From: JAUYQR01 sp050632395
GTDB lineage: Bacteria > Pseudomonadota > Alphaproteobacteria > Rhodobacterales > Rhodobacteraceae
Direction: 5' to 3'
Assembly: GCF_050632395.1 (NCBI RefSeq)
Contig: NZ_CP192600.1
Coordinates: 3,472,001 to 3,536,000, forward strand
Length of the DNA: 64,000 bases
Below, piece by piece: positions 15,492 through 24,602 of this stretch (position 1 is the stretch's first letter; each line of letters opens with the position of its first letter). Made by a program: the position numbers and the translations under genes. The notes under the pieces were generated by a model that was not told where the DNA came from, made no database searches, and saw only the letters and a list, made by a program, of their open reading frames with translations.

Positions 15492-16145
15492 TCAAGGCTT
15501 GGTTCCGGGGATCGGGGGCAGCGGTGGCGCATCGAGGCCGGCGAAGGGGTCGGCCCAGGCAGGGAGGGTGTTCAGGCGCGCGGCCCAGGCGGCGATGGCA
15601 GGGTGGTCGGCGATGGGCAGGCCGGCGACATCGTTGAAGGGCAGGAAGGTCGCCATGCGGAAATCGGCGTAGCTGGGGCGGTTGCCGGTGAGCCAGTCTT
15701 GGCGCGACAGGTGGGCGTTCAGGATGGCGGCGGCTTCGGTGAACATCGCGAGGCCTTCGGATATCTTAGCGTGGTCGATCGGGCCGAGGTGGTAGCGCTG
15801 CTTGGTGCCGCGTTCGAAATGCACCATGTCGCAGGCGCGGACGAAGGTTTCCTTGCCCCAGCTGATCCAGCGGATCATGTCGGGCTGGTCCCTGCCCTGC
15901 CGCCAGAAATCGGAGGCGGCAAGCTGCGACAGGCGGCAGGCGATGGCGTCGGTTTCCCACAAGGGCTCGCCGTCCTCGACGAGGATCGGGATGCGCTGGG
16001 TGGGGTTGAGGGCAAGGAAGCGGGCGGCGTGGTCGGGATGGAAGGGGGACGCCCATTCGTAAGCGACGGGGGCGGTCAGATGGCGGGCGACGGCGACCGC
16101 GAGGCGCGGGTTGGGGTTGCGGGAATGATAGAGTGTTGCGGTCAT
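15492..16145 (-). CDS. Glutathione S-transferase family protein
   Basis: 217 aa from ATG 16145 (MTATLYHSRNPNPRLAVAVA). The N-terminal thioredoxin-like domain includes NPTQRIPILVEDGEPLWETDAIACRLS, the conserved cis-Pro and SxAI-like glutathione site, followed by an all-helical C-terminal domain with NRPSYADFRMATFLPF. Likely detoxification or disulfide chemistry; substrate unknown. It lies between hisD and UPF0262, which are usually adjacent, so it is probably an insertion in that group. Confidence 0.85.
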   Translation of the reverse strand: MTATLYHSRNPNPRLAVAVARHLTAPVAYEWASPFHPDHAARFLALNPTQRIPILVEDGEPLWETDAIACRLSQLAASDFWRQGRDQPDMIRWISWGKETFVRACDMVHFERGTKQRYHLGPIDHAKISEGLAMFTEAAAILNAHLSRQDWLTGNRPSYADFRMATFLPFNDVAGLPIADHPAIAAWAARLNTLPAWADPFAGLDAPPLPPIPGTKP

Positions 16146-16203
16146 GCGCGGCCCCCTGCCCCGCAACGGTGGCGCAGAGCTGCGGCGATGTCACGGCAAA
16201 ACG

Positions 16204-17505
16204 TCAGTCGTTCAGGCGGTCGAGGCGGGCGCGGACGGAGAGACCGTGGGCTTGCAGGCTTTCGGAGATGGCGAGGCGTTCGGCGGCGGGGCCGATGGCT
16301 TTCAGCGCCTCGGGGGTCATTTTCGCGAGCGTTGTGCGCTTCATGAAATCGAGGGTGGAGAGGCCGGAGGAAAAGCGTGCGGAGCGGGCGGTGGGCAGGA
16401 CGTGGTTCGGGCCGCCGATATAGTCGCCGATGGCTTCTGGGGTGAATTGCCCAAGGAAGATCGCGCCAGCGTGGCGGATCTTGTGGCTGAGGGCGTCGGG
16501 GTCGGCCACGAGAAGCTCAAGGTGTTCGGGGGCGATGCGATCGGAGAGGGTGGCGGCTTCGTCGAGAGTGCGGACGGTGATCACCGCGCCATTGTCACGC
16601 CACGAGGCACCGGCGATGGCCCGGCGGTCGAGGGTTTCGAGGCGAGCCGCAACGGCTCGGGCGACGGATTGGCCAAAGGCCGCATCGGTGGTGATGAGGA
16701 TCGACTGGGCAGAGGCGTCGTGTTCGGCTTGGGACAGGAGGTCGAGGGCGATCCAGTCGGGGTCGTTGTCGGCGTCGGCGATGACTAGGATTTCGGAGGG
16801 TCCGGCGATCATGTCGATGCCGACGCGACCGAACACGCGGCGCTTGGCGGCGGCGACATAGGCGTTGCCGGGGCCGGTGATCTTGTCAACGGGGGCGATG
16901 GTTTCGGTGCCGTAGGCAAGGGCAGCGACGGCCTGCGCGCCGCCGATGCGGTAGACGGTGTCGACACCAGCGATGCGGGCGGCGAGGAGGACGAGGGGGT
17001 TCACCGCACCGTCCGGCGTTGGGCATGTGATGACGAGGCGTTCGACACCGGCAACGCGGGCCGGGATGGCGTTCATCAGGACCGAGGAGGGATAGGAGGC
17101 GGTGCCCCCGGGGACGTAAAGACCGGCGGCGGAAACGGGCGTCCAGCGCCAGCCTAGGGTGGCCCCGGCAGCATCAGTCCAGCTTTCGTCCTGCGGTTTC
17201 TGGCGGGAGTGGTAGGCGCGGATGCGGTCGGCTGCAAGTTCAAGTGCGGCGCGGTCCTCGGCGCTGACCTTGGCTATTTCGGCGTCTATCTCGGCCTTGG
17301 AAAAGGCCAGCGTTTCGGGAGTTAGCGTCAGGCGGTCGAAGCGGGTGGTGAGGTCGATGACCGCCTGATCGCCCCGTGCGCGGACATCGGCGATGATGCT
17401 GGCAACGGCCTGATCGACGTCTTCGGCCTCTTCGCGCTTTTGGCCCAAGAGGGCCTGAAAGGCGGTTTCGAAGCCTGCGTCGGCGGCATTGAGGAAAACG
17501 GGCAT
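16204..17505 (-). CDS. hisD: Histidinol dehydrogenase
   Basis: 433 aa from ATG 17505, which has AAAGG 8 bases upstream; a GTG at 17514 adds three residues. Hallmarks are YVPGGTASYPSSVLMNAIPA, RIGGAQAVAALAYGTETI, KITGPGNAYVAAAKR, DMIAGPSEILVIAD, DLLSQAEHD with the zinc-binding Gln/His, APEHLELL with the catalytic Glu-His, and GGPNHVLPT near the C-terminus. The enzyme performs the last two steps of histidine synthesis, L-histidinol to L-histidine, with two NAD+. Length is typical. Confidence 0.97.
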   Translation of the reverse strand: MPVFLNAADAGFETAFQALLGQKREEAEDVDQAVASIIADVRARGDQAVIDLTTRFDRLTLTPETLAFSKAEIDAEIAKVSAEDRAALELAADRIRAYHSRQKPQDESWTDAAGATLGWRWTPVSAAGLYVPGGTASYPSSVLMNAIPARVAGVERLVITCPTPDGAVNPLVLLAARIAGVDTVYRIGGAQAVAALAYGTETIAPVDKITGPGNAYVAAAKRRVFGRVGIDMIAGPSEILVIADADNDPDWIALDLLSQAEHDASAQSILITTDAAFGQSVARAVAARLETLDRRAIAGASWRDNGAVITVRTLDEAATLSDRIAPEHLELLVADPDALSHKIRHAGAIFLGQFTPEAIGDYIGGPNHVLPTARSARFSSGLSTLDFMKRTTLAKMTPEALKAIGPAAERLAISESLQAHGLSVRARLDRLND

Positions 17506-17630
17506 CGGCGGCACCTTTCGCGGGATGGGGCCCAGATAGCGCGGCAGGGCCGAGGCCTCAAGGCAGGATGGGCGGCACGGACCGGCGGGGGCCCTTGCAG
17601 GCTATGGCCGGATGATCGCGAAAGGCCGCC

Positions 17631-18104
17631 TCAGTCGTGAGTTGGCACCTTGCCGGACGGGGCGCGGTAAGGGCGGGTCACGTCCTCAAGCCGCACTTCC
17701 AGCGCCTCGACATCCAGCGCCAGCGCCCCGTCGCCCGCAAGCGTGAGGGTGAGGCGACCGGTGCCGTCTTCGCCCGGCGCAAAGTCGAGCGACAGGAGCG
17801 ACAGGACGAGATCCTTGTCGGCCCGGTCAAAGCCAAAGGTCCGAACCTTGAGCACGTCTTCAACCACAAGAACCGAGCGGACGCGTTCGTAGGCGCGGCC
17901 CACCCGTTCCGCCTCGACCCGGTCTTCCCAGCGGAAGCGGTTCAGCATTAGGGCGAAACGGCGGCGCTTTGCGTCGTGCTGCATCTCGGTGACGGGCAGG
18001 ACAGCATCCTGCACCAGCGTCGAGATTACGTGCAGGTCATCGGTGTCGACCGCCACCAGATGCAGCGGAGCCTCGCCGCCTTCTTCGAAGCGCGCGTCGG
18101 TCAT
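17631..18104 (-). CDS. DUF2948 family protein
   Basis: 157 aa from ATG 18104, overlapping the murA stop by 4 bases. [48 protein letters not shown] matches DUF2948, an alphaproteobacterial family found between murA and hisD. Mainly beta and acidic; no catalytic motif. Function unknown; coupling to murA suggests coexpression only. Confidence 0.88.
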   Translation of the reverse strand: MTDARFEEGGEAPLHLVAVDTDDLHVISTLVQDAVLPVTEMQHDAKRRRFALMLNRFRWEDRVEAERVGRAYERVRSVLVVEDVLKVRTFGFDRADKDLVLSLLSLDFAPGEDGTGRLTLTLAGDGALALDVEALEVRLEDVTRPYRAPSGKVPTHD

Positions 18105-19369
18105 GCGACGATCCGCTCGATCTTGGCGCCGCAAGCGCGCAGCTTTTCCTCGACCCGTTCGTAGCCGCGATCGAGGTGATAAACGCGGGAGACGACGGTT
18201 TCGCCTTCGGCGGCAAGGCCTGCGAGGATCAGGCTGACGCTGGCGCGGAGGTCAGTTGCCATGACGCGCGCGCCACGCAGTTTATCAACGCCGGTGACGG
18301 TGGCGGTCCCGCCGTGAACGTCGATTTTTGCCCCCATCCGCAGCAGTTCGGGCGCGTGCATGAAGCGGTTTTCGAAGATCTTTTCTTCCAGCACCGAGGT
18401 GCCCTTGGCGGTGCACAGAAGCGCCATCATCTGCGCCTGAAGATCGGTCGGGAAGCCGGGGAACGGTTCGGTGGTGACGTTGACCGCCTTCACGCGCCCG
18501 TTCTTGCGGCTGACCTTGAGGCCGCGATTGGTTTGGGTGACAGACACCCCCGCCTCGTCGAGCTTTTCGGCGAAAGCGCCGACGAGCTCAAGCGTGCCGC
18601 CGAGGCATTCGACCTCGCCGCCGCAAATGGCCGGGACGAGCATGTAGGTACCAAGTTCGATCCGGTCGGTGACGACGGGATGGGTGGCGCCGCCAAGACG
18701 GTCAGTGCCTTCGATGGTGATGGTCGAGGTGCCTTCACCGTCTATTTGCGCGCCCATGCGGCGCAGGCAGCGGGCGAGATCGACGATCTCGGGCTCGCGG
18801 GCGGCGTTCTTGATGACGGTGGTGCCTTTGGCGAGGGTGGCGGCCATCAGCGCGTTTTCGGTGGCGCCGACCGAGACGAAGGGAAATTCGACGATGGCGC
18901 CCTTGAGGCGGCCACCGGGGGCCTTGGCGTGAACATAGCCGTCGCGCAGGTCAAGCTCCGCGCCCATCGCTTCCAGCGCTTTCAGGTGCAGGTCGACCGG
19001 CCGCGCGCCGATGGCGCAACCGCCGGGCAAGGACACGATGGCATGGCCGTAACGCGCCAGGAGCGGGCCAAGGACGAGGATCGAGGCGCGCATCTTGCGC
19101 ACGATGTCGTAGTCGGCCGTCTGGCTGGTAAGGGAATGGCTGGACATGGCGAGGACGAGGCCGTCCTGCAAGCTGGCGACCTCGGCCCCCAACGATTGCA
19201 AAAGCTGCGTCATGGTGCGGATGTCGGACAGGCGCGGCGCATTGGTCAGCGTCAGGGGTTCGTCGCTGAGGAGTGTCGCGGGCATCAGCGTGAGGCAGGC
19301 GTTCTTTGCACCCGCGATAGGGATCACGCCATTGAGCGCGCCATTGCCGCGTACCAGTATCGAATCCAT
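18101..19369 (-). CDS. murA: UDP-N-acetylglucosamine 1-carboxyvinyltransferase
   Basis: 422 aa, standard MurA length. [24 protein letters not shown] carries the active-site Lys22-Asn23, and [15 protein letters not shown] holds Cys118, the PEP-binding, fosfomycin-target cysteine (Cys115 in E. coli). It catalyses the first committed step of peptidoglycan synthesis in the cytosol. Cysteine at this position predicts a fosfomycin-sensitive form. First long gene of the murA-DUF2948-hisD group, preceded after 5 bases by a small basic protein. Confidence 0.97.
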   Translation of the reverse strand: MDSILVRGNGALNGVIPIAGAKNACLTLMPATLLSDEPLTLTNAPRLSDIRTMTQLLQSLGAEVASLQDGLVLAMSSHSLTSQTADYDIVRKMRASILVLGPLLARYGHAIVSLPGGCAIGARPVDLHLKALEAMGAELDLRDGYVHAKAPGGRLKGAIVEFPFVSVGATENALMAATLAKGTTVIKNAAREPEIVDLARCLRRMGAQIDGEGTSTITIEGTDRLGGATHPVVTDRIELGTYMLVPAICGGEVECLGGTLELVGAFAEKLDEAGVSVTQTNRGLKVSRKNGRVKAVNVTTEPFPGFPTDLQAQMMALLCTAKGTSVLEEKIFENRFMHAPELLRMGAKIDVHGGTATVTGVDKLRGARVMATDLRASVSLILAGLAAEGETVVSRVYHLDRGYERVEEKLRACGAKIERIVA

Positions 19370-19374
19370 CTGCC

Positions 19375-19563
19375 CTACCCCGATTTTCCGGTGTCCCCGG
19401 GGCCTGCGTCATCCGCGGTCCGGGCTTTTGCCTGTGCCTTCCGTCGCGCCATATTGGCCTTCAACGCCGCCTTCAACCGTTCTTCGCGCACGTCAGCGGC
19501 GGAGCGCGGTTTTCGGGCCGACCCGGCGGCCCCTGTCGATGACGGATCGGTCGGTTGACGCAT
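19375..19563 (-). CDS. Small basic hypothetical protein upstream of murA
   Basis: 62 aa. The core [30 protein letters not shown] is a single Ala/Arg/Lys-rich amphipathic helix flanked by disordered Gly/Ser/Pro tails. I recall similar small proteins encoded just upstream of murA in other Rhodobacteraceae, which supports it as a gene; no function is known. The gap to murA is only 5 bases. Confidence 0.7.
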   Translation of the reverse strand: MRQPTDPSSTGAAGSARKPRSAADVREERLKAALKANMARRKAQAKARTADDAGPGDTGKSG

Positions 19564-19736
19564 TCAGCCTGCATAGCGCAGCGGTGCTGCAGGGTCCAGA
19601 TTGCTTGGCCCGGAGGGCGGTAGAGGTTACTGCTTTTGCGTGCGGAAACTTGGCGACATGCCCCTTGCAAGCCCCCGGCTTTGCGTTTAACACGCCCGCC
19701 AGAACGGGACGAGGCCGAACGCCTCGCGCCCCCGGC

Positions 19737-19811
<75 letters not shown>

Positions 19812-20363
19812 TCTATCCAACTGAAAACAAATAGTCAGATTTCTCTTGGGCACCTCAGTTGCGTTACCCGATCATCCCGATTGCCTCACCTCTGTTTGCG
19901 CTGATGTCGCCCCCGACTTTTATCCGATCCCCAACGTTGGACCGCCCGAAGGCAGAGTTTTCCGGCTTCGCTCAGGGTGACGGGCTGTAGCGCACATCGA
20001 GCACTGGAACGTGAGCCGCGAGTACGTGTCGAGCACGGTTGAATCACGCAGCTTCTTGCCCGTGGCGAGCCGGTCGTGGACGAAGTCCATAGCCCATCCT
20101 CAACGACCAACTCGCTGTGGTTTGATCGGCGGCATCGAAACCGGCCAGCGGGTTGAATTGCTGCGGCTCATCGCTGGTCTTTCCGAGCCGAAGTGGGGCC
20201 AAATGAGCGGAGGGGCCAAGGTCCCGCCGACTTGCTTTCCCGGCTGCAGATCGGAATCGGCCATTTACCGAACAGTAATCGAGCCCTTGCCTGGGTAAGG
20301 CTTGCAGTTCGCTTCAGGGCACCTACTCTCGGACCATCAGTCGCAGTCTGCAGGGAGGCTATC
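19812..20363. other. Gene-poor region downstream of tRNA-Thr with IS remnant
   Basis: About 550 bases between tRNA-Thr and the amidase gene. It holds only the decayed IS3-type transposase fragment described separately and the upstream region of the amidase gene. Composition drops relative to its flanks, consistent with past insertion at the tRNA 3' side. Confidence 0.6.
19995..20099 (-). pseudogene. IS3-family transposase (OrfB/rve) remnant
   Basis: The minus strand reads GWAMDFVHDRLATGKKLR, then TVLDTYSRLTF, then after a frameshift PVLDVRYS. This is the start of the IS3-family integrase core, where the first Asp of the DDE triad lies in SMDFVHD. Stops and a frameshift follow, and no other transposase parts or terminal repeats are seen, so it is a dead fragment. 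Confidence 0.75.
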
Positions 20364-21680
20364 ATGCCAGACGGAAGCAATACGCTGTCGCGCCGCAGCG
20401 TCGTGGTGTCGGAGTTCACCAACAGCGTTCTCGACCCCGAAGAGCCGATGCTTGGGCCGGTCGAGAATGGCGGCACCATCATCGCCAATACCGCGCCGGG
20501 ATGTTGGGGTCCGATGATCACGCCCAGCCTGCGTGGCGGCCACGAAGTGACACGGCCGGTCTTTGTCGATGGGGCCGAGGTTGGCGACGGTGTGGCAATC
20601 CGCATTCGTGACATCACGGTGACCTCAATCGCCACGGCTTCGGGGCATGACAGTTCTCCTGCGGGGTTCTGTCTTGGCGACCCCTACGTGGCCGCGCGTT
20701 GCCCGGTCTGCGACACGGTCTGGCCCGAGACCCATGTCGAAGGCATCGGGCAAGACGCAGTGAAGTGCAACACCTGCGGCAATGCGGTGAAGCCGTTCGA
20801 GATCGTCCACGGCTACACCGTCACCTTTGACGAGACACGCTCTGTTGGGCTGACGTTGCCGCAAGCGGCCGCCGAAACCATTGCGCGCGACGCCAACCAC
20901 TATTCCGCCCTGCCCGACCAAAGCCGCCAGCATTCGATCCTGACCTTCGCACCGTCAGACATGCCCGGCACGATGGTGCGGATGCGGCCCTTCATGGGCC
21001 AACTTGGCACCTGCCCGTCGATGGCCATGCCGGACAGCCACAACGCCGGCGACTTCGGGTCTTTCCTTGTCGGTGCGCCACACCAGTACGCCATTACTGC
21101 CGAGCAACTGGCCGAACACAAAACCGACGGTCATATGGACATCGACGCCGTGCGCGCGGGTGCGATACTTGTGTGCCCGGTCAAGGTGCGGGGCGCGGGC
21201 ATCTACATGGGCGACATGCACGCGGGCCAGGGCGACGGCGAGATTGCAGGCCATACGATGGACGTTGCCGGCAGCGTCACCTTGCAGGTCGAGGTGGTGA
21301 AGAACTATCCGCTGGATGGCCCCGTGCTGTTCCCGCTGGAGGAAGACCTGCCGCCGATGGCAAGACCGTTCAGCGAGGCCGAGAAGGCCAAGGGGCGGCG
21401 GCTTGCGGCGAAATGGGGCGTAGCGGAGATAGAGGCACTGGCCCCGATTTCGGTGATCGGCACGGCTGCCAATTTGAACGCCGCCATCGAGAACGGCCTT
21501 GCACGGGCGGCAAAGCTTTTGGGGATGACTGTCGCAGAGGTGCGCAACCGCGCGACCGTAAATGGCGCTATCGAGATCGGTCGCGCGCCAGGGGTGGTTC
21601 AGGTCACTTTCCTTGCCCCGTTGGCAAGGCTTGATGCCGTGGGCCTTGGCGACTATGCGCGGGAGCAATACGGCCTTTGA
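20364..21680 (+). CDS. Acetamidase/formamidase family protein (FmdA/AmdA-like), long form
   Basis: 438 aa from ATG 20364 with AGGGAGG 5 bases upstream. Core motifs are GPVENGGTIIANTAPGCWGP, RMRPFMGQLGTCPSMAMPDSHNAGDFG and GDMHAGQGDGEIAGHTMD, the Asp/His/Glu-rich metal site of the FmdA fold that hydrolyses short amides to acid and ammonia. It is longer than the common 310 aa form, with an inserted four-Cys zinc-ribbon near residues 117-145 (CPVCDTVW and CNTCGN). It stands alone between an IS remnant and a convergent ene-reductase gene. Amide substrate unknown; a second, shorter paralogue is at 48973-49932. Confidence 0.82.
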   Translation: MPDGSNTLSRRSVVVSEFTNSVLDPEEPMLGPVENGGTIIANTAPGCWGPMITPSLRGGHEVTRPVFVDGAEVGDGVAIRIRDITVTSIATASGHDSSPAGFCLGDPYVAARCPVCDTVWPETHVEGIGQDAVKCNTCGNAVKPFEIVHGYTVTFDETRSVGLTLPQAAAETIARDANHYSALPDQSRQHSILTFAPSDMPGTMVRMRPFMGQLGTCPSMAMPDSHNAGDFGSFLVGAPHQYAITAEQLAEHKTDGHMDIDAVRAGAILVCPVKVRGAGIYMGDMHAGQGDGEIAGHTMDVAGSVTLQVEVVKNYPLDGPVLFPLEEDLPPMARPFSEAEKAKGRRLAAKWGVAEIEALAPISVIGTAANLNAAIENGLARAAKLLGMTVAEVRNRATVNGAIEIGRAPGVVQVTFLAPLARLDAVGLGDYAREQYGL

Positions 21681-21721
21681 CGGGGCTTCTGAACTGCGGG
21701 ACAAAATGCCCGCAGTTCAAT

Positions 21722-21773
21722 TTCAAACGGATGCGCGTGGCGCGCGTGTTCAAAGGGATGCGCGTGGCGCGCG
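21722..21773. repeat. Two-copy tandem repeat, 25 bp units, period 27
   Basis: TTCAAA then [C/G]GGATGCGCGTGGCGCGCG occurs at 21722-21746 and 21749-21773 with one mismatch. It lies between two convergent genes. Each unit contains GCGCG/CGCGC self-complementarity and could form short hairpins. Confidence 0.7.
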
Positions 21774-21791
21774 GGCAGGCAAGCCCTACCC

Positions 21792-22889
21792 TCAGACAAC
21801 CGCGTCTTGCAGGAAGGGGTAGTCGGTGTATCCCTTAGCCCCGCCACCGTAGAAGGTGCTTTGGTCAGCTGCGGCAAGAGGGGCATCAAGACGCAGGCGT
21901 TCAACCAGATCTGGGTTGGAGATGAAGGGCCTGCCGAAGGCGACAAGGTCGACACGTCCGCTTGCCACAGCGGTAAGCGCCAAATCACGGGTGAAGCCGT
22001 TGTTGGCGATGTAGGGACCGGCAAACCGCGCGCGCAAAGCGTCGATATCATAGTTCTGGGCAAGTTCGCGTGATCCGCCGGTCTGCCCCTCAACCATGTG
22101 AAGGTAGGCAAGACCTGCCGCGTTCACAACATCCACAGCATGGCCGAAAGTGGCCATCGGGTCGGTGTCGGTCACTCCGTTTGCGTTTGAGAAGGGGCTG
22201 AAGCGAATGCCGACGTGAGCCGCGTCCCAGGCTGCCGTGACCGCAGCGATCACCTCGGTCAAAAGGCGCGCCCGGTTTTCGATGCTGCCGCCGTAGGCAT
22301 CGGTCCGGAGGTTGGCCCCGTCACGAAGGAATTGGTCGATAAGGTAACCGTTTGCTGCATGAATCTCCACGCCGTCGAAGCCGGCCGCTTTTGCGTTGCG
22401 GGTTGCCTGCGCGTAGTCGGCGGCGATACGGGGCATCTCTTCGATACCCAGCGAGCGCGGCGTGGACGTGGGAAGGAATGTCGTGCCGTCAAAGGTGCGC
22501 GTGTCGGCCGCTATCGCAGACGGGGCCACAGGAAGCTGGCCATTCGGTTGCAGGCTGGTGTGGGAAACGCGTCCGACATGCCAAAGCTGGATCACGATCT
22601 TGCCGCCCTTGGCGTGAACGGCATCGGTTACCGCACGCCATCCGGCGATTTGGGCGGGGCTGTAGATGCCGGGAGTCCAGGCGTAACCCTTGCCTTCGGG
22701 GGAAATCTGTGACGCCTCGGTGATGATAAGGCCAGCCGTTGCCCGCTGGGAGTAGTATTCGACATGGAGGGCATGGGGTGCGTCATCCTCGGGCCGGGCA
22801 CGGTTGCGGGTCAGGGGAGCCATTACAATCCGGTTGGCAAGATCGAGGGCGCCGACACGGATCGGCGAGAACAGGGTATGCTTGGTCAT
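21792..22889 (-). CDS. Alkene reductase of the Old Yellow Enzyme family (NemA-like)
   Basis: 365 aa. Features are FSPIRVGALDLANRIVMAPLTRNRA, IVIQLWHVGRVSH, the substrate-binding GFDGVEIHAANGYLIDQFL with the His-Asn pair, then DAYGGSIENRARL and FGRPFISNPDLV for FMN phosphate binding. OYEs use FMN and NADPH to reduce activated C=C bonds, nitrate esters or N-ethylmaleimide. Length is typical of NemA. No regulator is adjacent. Confidence 0.93.
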   Translation of the reverse strand: MTKHTLFSPIRVGALDLANRIVMAPLTRNRARPEDDAPHALHVEYYSQRATAGLIITEASQISPEGKGYAWTPGIYSPAQIAGWRAVTDAVHAKGGKIVIQLWHVGRVSHTSLQPNGQLPVAPSAIAADTRTFDGTTFLPTSTPRSLGIEEMPRIAADYAQATRNAKAAGFDGVEIHAANGYLIDQFLRDGANLRTDAYGGSIENRARLLTEVIAAVTAAWDAAHVGIRFSPFSNANGVTDTDPMATFGHAVDVVNAAGLAYLHMVEGQTGGSRELAQNYDIDALRARFAGPYIANNGFTRDLALTAVASGRVDLVAFGRPFISNPDLVERLRLDAPLAAADQSTFYGGGAKGYTDYPFLQDAVV

Positions 22890-23206
22890 TAGATAATCCT
22901 TTGTCCGGGTGGCGCCGGAAGGGCGCGACTAGACGGTTGGTGTCTGGGTACGGCTTGGACGTAAGCTCTTCGGTTTGGATTGCCATCTGCTGCAGCAGCA
23001 AAATGGCGGTGCACCCGAGAAAGTGAACGCAAGTCCGAGTGCGAAAGCGCTCTGACAGAAGTTTCCAAAGGCGCTCTGATCGTCGTCGACAGCCGAAAGG
23101 CGATCAGGCAGCAAATCTCACCGGCGCGGCGCCGTCTGTGTTTGCCCTTGGCACGACCATGCCAGCCTTCAGGCCTAGGGGCGCGGCGCCACGGCTGCAC
23201 GCGCGT
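22890..23206. other. Intergenic, nothing recognised
   Basis: 317 bases between two co-directional minus-strand genes. No supported frame, RNA gene or strong hairpin was seen. It should contain the ene-reductase promoter. Confidence 0.5.
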
Positions 23207-24601
23207 TCAAGATCGGCTACGTTTGCGTCTTAGATAGGTACCGGAACCCGGATCGGCTGCAAGCACCCCATCCTTGACCATGACACGCCCCCGCAAGATG
23301 ACGCTTACCGGCCATCCCTGCACTTCCAGTCCTTCATAGGGCGTGTAATCAGCGCCGTGATGTAGGTCCGCGTTGTGGATGGTGCGGTGCGCCTTTGGAT
23401 CCCAAAGGGTCACGTCAGCATCCGATCCGACGGCAATCGTGCCCTTGCGCGGATATAGCCCGTAGAGCTTTGCGTGGTTGGTAGAGGTAAGGGCGACAAA
23501 TCGGGACAAGTCGATCCGGCCCTTCATCACGCCTTCCGAAAACAGGATCGGCAGCCGAGTTTCGACGCCGGGTATTCCGTTCGGTATCCAGCGAAAGCTC
23601 GTCTTGCCTTTGTCGTTCAGCTTTCCTGCCGGATCGTCGAAACGGAAGGGGCAGTGGTCGGACGAATAAAGGTCGAAGATCCCCTGCTCCAGCCCCTGCC
23701 AGCAGGCGGCTTTGCTGGCCTCGTCGCGGGGCGGGGGCGAGCAGACGAATTTCGCGCCTTCCCATCCCTCGCGGTCCAGATCGTCGGCTGTCAGCATCAG
23801 GTATTGCGGGCAGGTTTCGCCGAAAACCTTCACGCCGCGCTTGCGGGCACGGTCGATTTCTTCCATCGCCTCGCGGTTCGAGACGTGGACGATGACGATC
23901 GGTACGTCCACGATTTCGGCAAGCGAAAGCGCGCGGTGCGTCGCCTCGCGTTCGGCTGCGACGGGGCGCGTGGTGGCATGGGCGAGAGGGCTGACATCGC
24001 CAGCCTCTTCATGCTTACCGATCAGGAAGCGGATCGCATCCTCGTTTTCGCAATGCACCATGACGAGCGCGCCCGAGGTGCGCGCGGCGTCGAGCGTGGC
24101 GAGTATCTCGTTGTCGTGCAGGCGCATTCCTTCATAGGTCATGAAGACCTTGAGCGAGGTGTAGCCGTCTTCGACCAAGGCAGGGATTTCCTGCCCCAGA
24201 ACACCGGCCGTCGGATCGGTGATGATGAGGTGGAAACTTACGTCTGTCAGGCAGTTGCCCTCCGCCAGCGCGTGATAGGCGGTCAGCGCTTCGCGCAGGG
24301 TCTGGCCCTTCTGTTGCAGGCAGAAGGGCAGGACGGTGGTGTTGCCGCCCATCAGCGCCGAACGGGTGCCGCTTTCAAAGCCGTCGGCCATGACGATGCC
24401 ATCGCCCGAGGGTTGGGCCAGATGCACATGGCTGTCGATGCCACCAGGCATGACGTAAAGCCCGGCGGCGTCGATTTCGTCGCGGCCTGCGGGAAGGGAT
24501 TCGCCCAGCATCACGATGCGTTCGCCACGGATGCCGATGTCGCACTGGGTCACATCGCTGGCGGTGACGACGGTACCGTTGCGGATGACCAGATCGAACA
24601 T
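23207..24601 (-). CDS. Dihydropyrimidinase / D-hydantoinase
   Basis: 464 aa from ATG 24601, one base after the upstream stop. The cyclic amidohydrolase metal site is complete: His58-Val-His60 in GGIDSHVHLAQP, the carboxylated Lys151 in SLKVFMTY, His183 in VHCEN, His239 in IVHVSN and Asp315 in YSSDHCPF. It opens dihydrouracil, dihydrothymine or 5-substituted hydantoins. It is the last gene of an operon with a class V aminotransferase and a polar amino-acid-type importer, so the imported compound may be a cyclic ureide or its product; true substrate unknown. A longer in-frame reading upstream overlaps the aminotransferase and is rejected. Confidence 0.92.
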   Translation of the reverse strand: MFDLVIRNGTVVTASDVTQCDIGIRGERIVMLGESLPAGRDEIDAAGLYVMPGGIDSHVHLAQPSGDGIVMADGFESGTRSALMGGNTTVLPFCLQQKGQTLREALTAYHALAEGNCLTDVSFHLIITDPTAGVLGQEIPALVEDGYTSLKVFMTYEGMRLHDNEILATLDAARTSGALVMVHCENEDAIRFLIGKHEEAGDVSPLAHATTRPVAAEREATHRALSLAEIVDVPIVIVHVSNREAMEEIDRARKRGVKVFGETCPQYLMLTADDLDREGWEGAKFVCSPPPRDEASKAACWQGLEQGIFDLYSSDHCPFRFDDPAGKLNDKGKTSFRWIPNGIPGVETRLPILFSEGVMKGRIDLSRFVALTSTNHAKLYGLYPRKGTIAVGSDADVTLWDPKAHRTIHNADLHHGADYTPYEGLEVQGWPVSVILRGRVMVKDGVLAADPGSGTYLRRKRSRS

Positions 24602-24602
24602 C

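Noticed and set aside
18176..19558. Plus-strand frame of 460 codons opposite murA
   Set aside because: Antisense to a clear murA gene with intact active site; Gly/Ala/Asp-rich translation without motifs.
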